Origin: Halobellus sp. LT62
GTDB taxonomy: Archaea; Halobacteriota; Halobacteria; Halobacteriales; Haloferacaceae
DNA: 64,000 nt
Direction: 5' to 3'
Assembly: GCF_037031285.1 (NCBI RefSeq)
Contig: NZ_JAYEZO010000001.1
Coordinates: forward strand, 992,001 to 1,056,000
A program made the position numbers and the translations under genes. The notes below the pieces were generated by a model that made no database searches, had not been told where the DNA came from, and worked only from the letters and a program-made list of their open reading frames with translations. Shown here piece after piece: positions 60,610 to 64,000 of this stretch. Positions within the stretch are counted from its first letter, which is position 1; each line of letters starts with the position of its first letter.

Positions 60610-61128
60610 ATGGTCGGAGTAGACTACTCTCATGTGACGATCGTGGTCGACGATCTCGACGAAACCGCCGAGTTCTATCAGGAGGTATTTGACCTCGAGG
60701 AGTTACCGACACCTAACTGGGACACCCCAGTCAGGTGGTTCCGGATCGGTAATGGGCAGCTTCACCTCCTCGACGATGACTCTGACCCGGCAGCGGTCAG
60801 TCACTACGGGCTGCACATTGACGAGTTCGAGCCGGTGTACGAAGGGGTTCTCGACCACGACACTGCGACCGTCGAACCGTTCACTGACCGAACCGGTCAC
60901 GGGATTGTCGACGGACATCCACCGGTGTTCTACCTTCCCACCGGCACCGTGCAGTGGTACATCCGCGATCCCTCGGGGAACCTAATCGAGATCAACTATC
61001 CCAATGTCGACGATATCGACGAATCGGTAGTCCCCAACATCGTCGAACGGGAGGACGTGGAACCGGGAGACGGGCCCCATCCAGGAGATATCTACGGGGA
61101 GTTCGGTTTCCAACCCGCTGACGACTGA
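60610..61128 (+). CDS. VOC-superfamily protein 3
   Basis: The 172-aa product has YSHVTIVVDDLDETAEFYQEVF at its start (as strand-helix of module one, split here), SHYGLHIDEFEP in the middle and WYIRDPSGNLIEINYPN at the end, giving His8, a middle His and Glu near 138 as metal ligands. The C-terminal 30 residues are an acidic Pro/Gly-rich tail. ATG 60610 agrees with the TATA box; the frame is open upstream but through debris. A dioxygenase, lyase or isomerase role is possible; it lies ahead of the alcohol dehydrogenase-like gene. Confidence 0.8.
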   Translation: MVGVDYSHVTIVVDDLDETAEFYQEVFDLEELPTPNWDTPVRWFRIGNGQLHLLDDDSDPAAVSHYGLHIDEFEPVYEGVLDHDTATVEPFTDRTGHGIVDGHPPVFYLPTGTVQWYIRDPSGNLIEINYPNVDDIDESVVPNIVEREDVEPGDGPHPGDIYGEFGFQPADD

Positions 61129-61148
61129 GGAAGTACGCAGGCACTCGA

Positions 61149-61431
61149 TCATACCGAAACCTGAATTTCTGCGGACGCAACGGCCGATAACAGAGGTGCG
61201 AGCTTCTGCGATCGACAACTCACACCGACTGTTACCACGAGAGGCCGTGGCGAAACTGGTCTCCCATCTGCATCGGTGAGAAGAGCATGTGGTAGTAACC
61301 CGGCAAAAAAGTAGCCGGAGGGGGTCAGCGTAAGAAAAACAACTGCGGTCCCGAGAATCCCGAGCGAGTAACCCAAAAGAGTAAGGCAGGGTCTGCCGAA
61401 CTGAGATTCGACGATGGTAACTAATAGCAAG
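61149..61431 (-). pseudogene. possible fragment of a membrane protein
   Basis: On the minus strand at about 61270-61420 a frame reads LLGYSLGILGTAVVFLTL then SGYFFAGLLPHALL, two hydrophobic segments. It overlaps the start region of the alcohol dehydrogenase gene and has no plausible start, so if real it is a remnant. The 300 bp otherwise hold only the upstream region of the alcohol dehydrogenase gene. Confidence 0.25.
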
Positions 61432-62475
61432 ATGACGGTGTTGGAGAAATCCAAACCGGGTGAAGGGATGAATCTCGCAGAGCGACCGATCCAATCGCCG
61501 GGAGAGGGAGAAGTTCGAATCGCAGTGAAGTCCGTCGGCATCGATGGCGGCGTCGAAGCGCCTTTTTATCGCTGGGAGGACTCGTACCACCGCTACGAGC
61601 CACACCTTCCGCAGGTGTTCGGACACGAGTTCGCGGGCGTCGTTGACGCTGTGGGGCCGCGTGTCGATGACTGGGAAGGCGGCGAGCGCGTCGCCGTCGA
61701 ACCACGGATCTCCTGCGGGCGCTGTCGCAACTGCCGGGACGGATACAGCAACCTCTGCGAGAACGAAACGGGGTTCTCGCCGCACGGCCGGAAAGCCATC
61801 GGGATCGACACCGAGGAACCCGGTGCGCTCGCAGAGTACGTGAACGTCCCCGCACGGAATCTCTACACGCTCCCCGAAGGTGTCACGTTCGACGAAGGCG
61901 TCTTCTTGGAATTGCTCGCGATCGGCGTTCACGGTCTCGAGGTCTCGTCGTTCGAGGTCGGCGATCGCGTCGCAATCACAGGGCCCGGTTCCGCGGGACT
62001 AAGTGCACTGATCGCGGCCGAGCAAGCGGGTGCAAGCGAAATCGTGATGATCGGGGCTGACATCGACGAGGAAACGCGACTCCCGATCGCCGAACAGATG
62101 GGTGCGACGGAAACCCGAAACGTTTCCGAAGGGCCGCTCGAAGAACCAGTCGACGTGTTCCTCGAAGCGTCCGGCCACGAGTCCGCCCTTCATCTCGCGG
62201 AATCGAGCATTCGTCCGAACGGCGAACTCATCCAGATCGGAGCCTATCACGGAGCCGACCGCGTTTCAGTCGACTTCAGCAAATTTCTCACCGACGAGAT
62301 ATCGATCCAATCGGTCAACGCCCGTCGCGAATCTGACTGGCGGCGAACCCTCGCGATTGCTCCCTCCGTCGATCTCTCCCCCGTCGTCGGACCCGCGTTC
62401 GATATGGAAAACTACGAAGCCGGATTCGCCGCCGAGGCGAACCGCGAAGGGATCAAAATCATTCTCCGCCCCTGA
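61432..62475 (+). CDS. zinc-type alcohol dehydrogenase (MDR family) with altered catalytic site
   Basis: The 347-aa medium-chain dehydrogenase keeps GHEFAGVVDAVG, the four structural-zinc cysteines (CGRCRNCRDGYSNLC) and a Rossmann strand AITGPGSAGLSALIAA. The catalytic-zinc cysteine, normally in ICGTD, is replaced: the segment reads VGIDGGVEAPF, with Asp in its place. The enzyme may use Asp as ligand or lack catalytic zinc. ATG 61432 fits the family start; ATG 61414 is in frame. Substrate unknown, perhaps a threonine- or sorbitol-dehydrogenase-like polyol or hydroxyacid. Confidence 0.85.
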   Translation: MTVLEKSKPGEGMNLAERPIQSPGEGEVRIAVKSVGIDGGVEAPFYRWEDSYHRYEPHLPQVFGHEFAGVVDAVGPRVDDWEGGERVAVEPRISCGRCRNCRDGYSNLCENETGFSPHGRKAIGIDTEEPGALAEYVNVPARNLYTLPEGVTFDEGVFLELLAIGVHGLEVSSFEVGDRVAITGPGSAGLSALIAAEQAGASEIVMIGADIDEETRLPIAEQMGATETRNVSEGPLEEPVDVFLEASGHESALHLAESSIRPNGELIQIGAYHGADRVSVDFSKFLTDEISIQSVNARRESDWRRTLAIAPSVDLSPVVGPAFDMENYEAGFAAEANREGIKIILRP

Positions 62476-62654
62476 GAAAACGTCTCTGACTTACTCGGGA
62501 CCCGCTCAGCCTTTCGAGAACTCATCACCGCGAGAGGAGAGTGTCGTCTTCGCACAGCACGTTCGTTCCGGGCAGAAATATCAACTGTGGACGTCCGACG
62601 GAGCCGACGGAAAGCAGTGAGCAGTCGTCCTTCGACTATACCCGAAGGCCCCTA

Positions 62655-62734
62655 ATGTAGCGGTTGCAACTGAGAATTCATCCGACCGAATGCCGCCGTC
62701 CGGCCGAGTGGGTGAAGACATACAAGCGCTACAA
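62655..62734. mobile_element. second MITE-like element
   Basis: An 80-bp unit begins ATGTAGCGGTTGCAAC and ends CATACAAGCGCTACAA; the ends are imperfect inverted repeats. It aligns gap-free with 16775-16854 (56 of 80 bases equal), conserving inner CATCCGA and CGAGTG-GTGAAGA blocks. No coding capacity. It lies in the 507-bp gap between the alcohol dehydrogenase and dppB-like genes; the rest of that gap (62476-62982) shows no supported gene. Confidence 0.7.
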
Positions 62735-62982
62735 CACGATGCATTGTCGCTCCTGTTCGCGGACAGCAGCCCGCGTCCAATCGTGAAAATCTCGGCTCGA
62801 ACCGATTGGGAACCGAGACGCGGCGCGTGCGCGCTCTTACGGGAGACGAGGATACCGGACAAGTCGTCCGCTGGAAACGAAAAACGGCTGTTTATGACGA
62901 TCTGCAACGCCTTCGAGGTCTGCTCTCGGATACGAAGGGGACGTTTTGTCGTCCCCACATCTGACAAACGTGGAGGTCGAAA

Positions 62983-63972
62983 CTACGCCTCCTCCTCCAA
63001 GGAGATTCGTGGGTCGATATACATATACAGGATATCCACGATGAAATTCGAGATAATCACCAGCGCGGCAGTGATGAAGAACAGGAACATCAACACGGGG
63101 AAGTCCCTGGCGAAGACCGCTTGGACGATCGTGTATCCGATCCCGGGCCAATTGAACACCGTTTCGATGAGGACGAGTCCACTCATCGACTGCGCGATCG
63201 AGATCGGATAGAGCGTGATGACCGGCAGGATCGAATGCCTAATGAGCCGTCGCAGTTGATCGGTCGAAGGCAGCCCACTGACTTCGTGATAGAACATAAA
63301 CTCTTGATTAGACACTTCGGTAAGGCTCGTTCTCATCGTCGTCGTCGGCAAGAAGAGATACCGGAGGACAACCGTCGCGGCTGGTAGCGTCCAGTGCCAC
63401 AGGAAGTCCTTCGTGAGATACACCTCATACCACGCCATATCGGTCGTGAGCGTCTCGACGGATGCCAGTCCACCAGTCGGGAAGATCCCCAAGATCCCCG
63501 CGAATACAATGACCATCACCATCGCGAGGAAGAAACTGGGGAACGATCCGACGAAGAGGACGCTTACCAGACCCGTCCGTTCAATCTTCGACCCCTTGTC
63601 GAAGCCCATATAGGAGCCAAAGAGGGTGCCGAGGACGTACGCCAGCGTGATCGCCGGCACCCCGAGGAGGAGCGTGTTCAGAATGCGGTCTTTCGTATAC
63701 TCCCAGACGGGTTCGCCGTTTTGCAGGGAGTTACCCATATCCAGCGTAAGGAAGTTCTTGAGGTACTGGTAGTACTGCACGTACAGCGGTTGATTGAGCC
63801 CCCACTTTCGCTCGAACGCGGCGATCGCCTCCTCGCTCGCCCCATCCGCCAGCAGCACCGAGGTGATAGACCCCGGCATCAATCGAAGTAGGAAGAAGAG
63901 GAACGTGAGCACTACAAATAGCAGAAATACAGTCTGTGCCGTCCGCTTCAGTAGGTAGGTGATGCTACTCAT
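62983..63972 (-). CDS. peptide/nickel-type ABC transporter permease (DppB-like)
   Basis: The 329-aa product has an N-terminal membrane anchor (TVFLLFVVLTFLFFLLRLMPG), the periplasmic WGLNQPLYVQYYQYL segment that marks DppB/OppB proteins, five further spans and the conserved FNWPGIGYTIVQAVFARDFPV near the end. It forms half of a channel for peptides or other solutes, with DppC, ATPases and a binding protein. No partner follows downstream within the window, so partners must lie to the right. ATG 63972 overlaps the stop of the preceding frame. Confidence 0.9.
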   Translation of the reverse strand: MSSITYLLKRTAQTVFLLFVVLTFLFFLLRLMPGSITSVLLADGASEEAIAAFERKWGLNQPLYVQYYQYLKNFLTLDMGNSLQNGEPVWEYTKDRILNTLLLGVPAITLAYVLGTLFGSYMGFDKGSKIERTGLVSVLFVGSFPSFFLAMVMVIVFAGILGIFPTGGLASVETLTTDMAWYEVYLTKDFLWHWTLPAATVVLRYLFLPTTTMRTSLTEVSNQEFMFYHEVSGLPSTDQLRRLIRHSILPVITLYPISIAQSMSGLVLIETVFNWPGIGYTIVQAVFARDFPVLMFLFFITAALVIISNFIVDILYMYIDPRISLEEEA

Positions 63973-64000
63973 ACGAACTCACCCCCGAACGGATCACGGA
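63969..64000 (-). CDS. C-terminal tip of the gene upstream of dppB, cut by window edge
   Basis: On the minus strand a frame reading RDPFGGEFV and then TGA (63969-63971) overlaps the dppB-like ATG by ATGA. Such coupling and the acidic ending suggest the end of an ABC binding protein gene, but ten codons are too few to be sure. Confidence 0.35.
   Translation of the reverse strand, partial: RDPFGGEFV

Noticed and set aside
1-64000. tRNA and rRNA genes
   Set aside because: No cloverleaf with a GTTCRANNC T-arm pattern or rRNA-like stretch was recognised on either strand by eye; a covariance search would be needed to exclude them fully.

Overview
The window comes from a halophilic archaeon (class Halobacteria). 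Coding DNA is GC-rich, predicted proteins are strongly acidic, many starts sit about 25-30 nt behind an AT-rich TATA-like box (leaderless style), secreted binding proteins carry twin-arginine plus lipobox signals, and marker genes such as pyrBI, a haloarchaeal-type glutamate dehydrogenase and the rdfA/SMC-like pair are present. Genus cannot be fixed from sequence alone.

Layout. 1-3.8 kb: core metabolism (a truncated conserved protein, a 35-aa membrane protein, pyrB-pyrI, gdhB). 4-16.5 kb: aromatic catabolism: IclR regulator, ACMSD-type amidohydrolase, an aldehyde dehydrogenase, two hydratase/decarboxylase paralogues, mhpF, mhpE, a small VOC protein, an extradiol catechol dioxygenase, an AOR-type tungsten oxidoreductase and an SLC13 carrier. 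17-27.8 kb: two mirrored ABC importers, each with permease and ATPase leftward and binding protein and a second permease rightward, separated by an EamA exporter, an SDR and a UspA protein. 27.9-35 kb: a ThDP enzyme, a second aldehyde dehydrogenase, a second amidohydrolase, a LigM-like tetrahydrofolate O-demethylase and a second IclR regulator. 35-37.8 kb: rdfA and an SMC-like gene. 37.8-41 kb: AT-rich DNA, a decayed insertion element and fused scraps of a helicase and a tyrosine recombinase. 41-54.4 kb: a second, more AT-rich catabolic module (SnoaL-like protein, VOC protein, second LigM-like enzyme, orphan binding protein, ThDP enzyme, third IclR, LDH-like dehydrogenase, TctCBA transporter, enolase-superfamily enzyme). 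54.4-60 kb: AT-rich and accessory DNA with a compact three-way-junction RNA candidate, a STAND-type ATPase, small unknown proteins and a DUF429 operon. 60-64 kb: UspA, VOC protein, odd zinc alcohol dehydrogenase and the start of a DppB-type ABC importer.

How the genes may work together (inference): ABC/TTT importers bring in aryl or related organic acids; LigM-like enzymes remove O-methyl groups onto tetrahydrofolate; ACMSD-type amidohydrolases decarboxylate the hydroxybenzoate to catechol; the extradiol dioxygenase opens the ring; aldehyde dehydrogenase, decarboxylase, hydratase, MhpE and MhpF carry the product to pyruvate and acetyl-CoA. IclR proteins with nearby inverted-repeat sites are the likely switches. 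A 4-oxalocrotonate tautomerase and a ring-activating oxygenase are not in the window.

Other notable signals: two 80-bp MITE-like elements related without gaps, short tandem repeats abutting stop codons at several genes, and several palindromic operator candidates.
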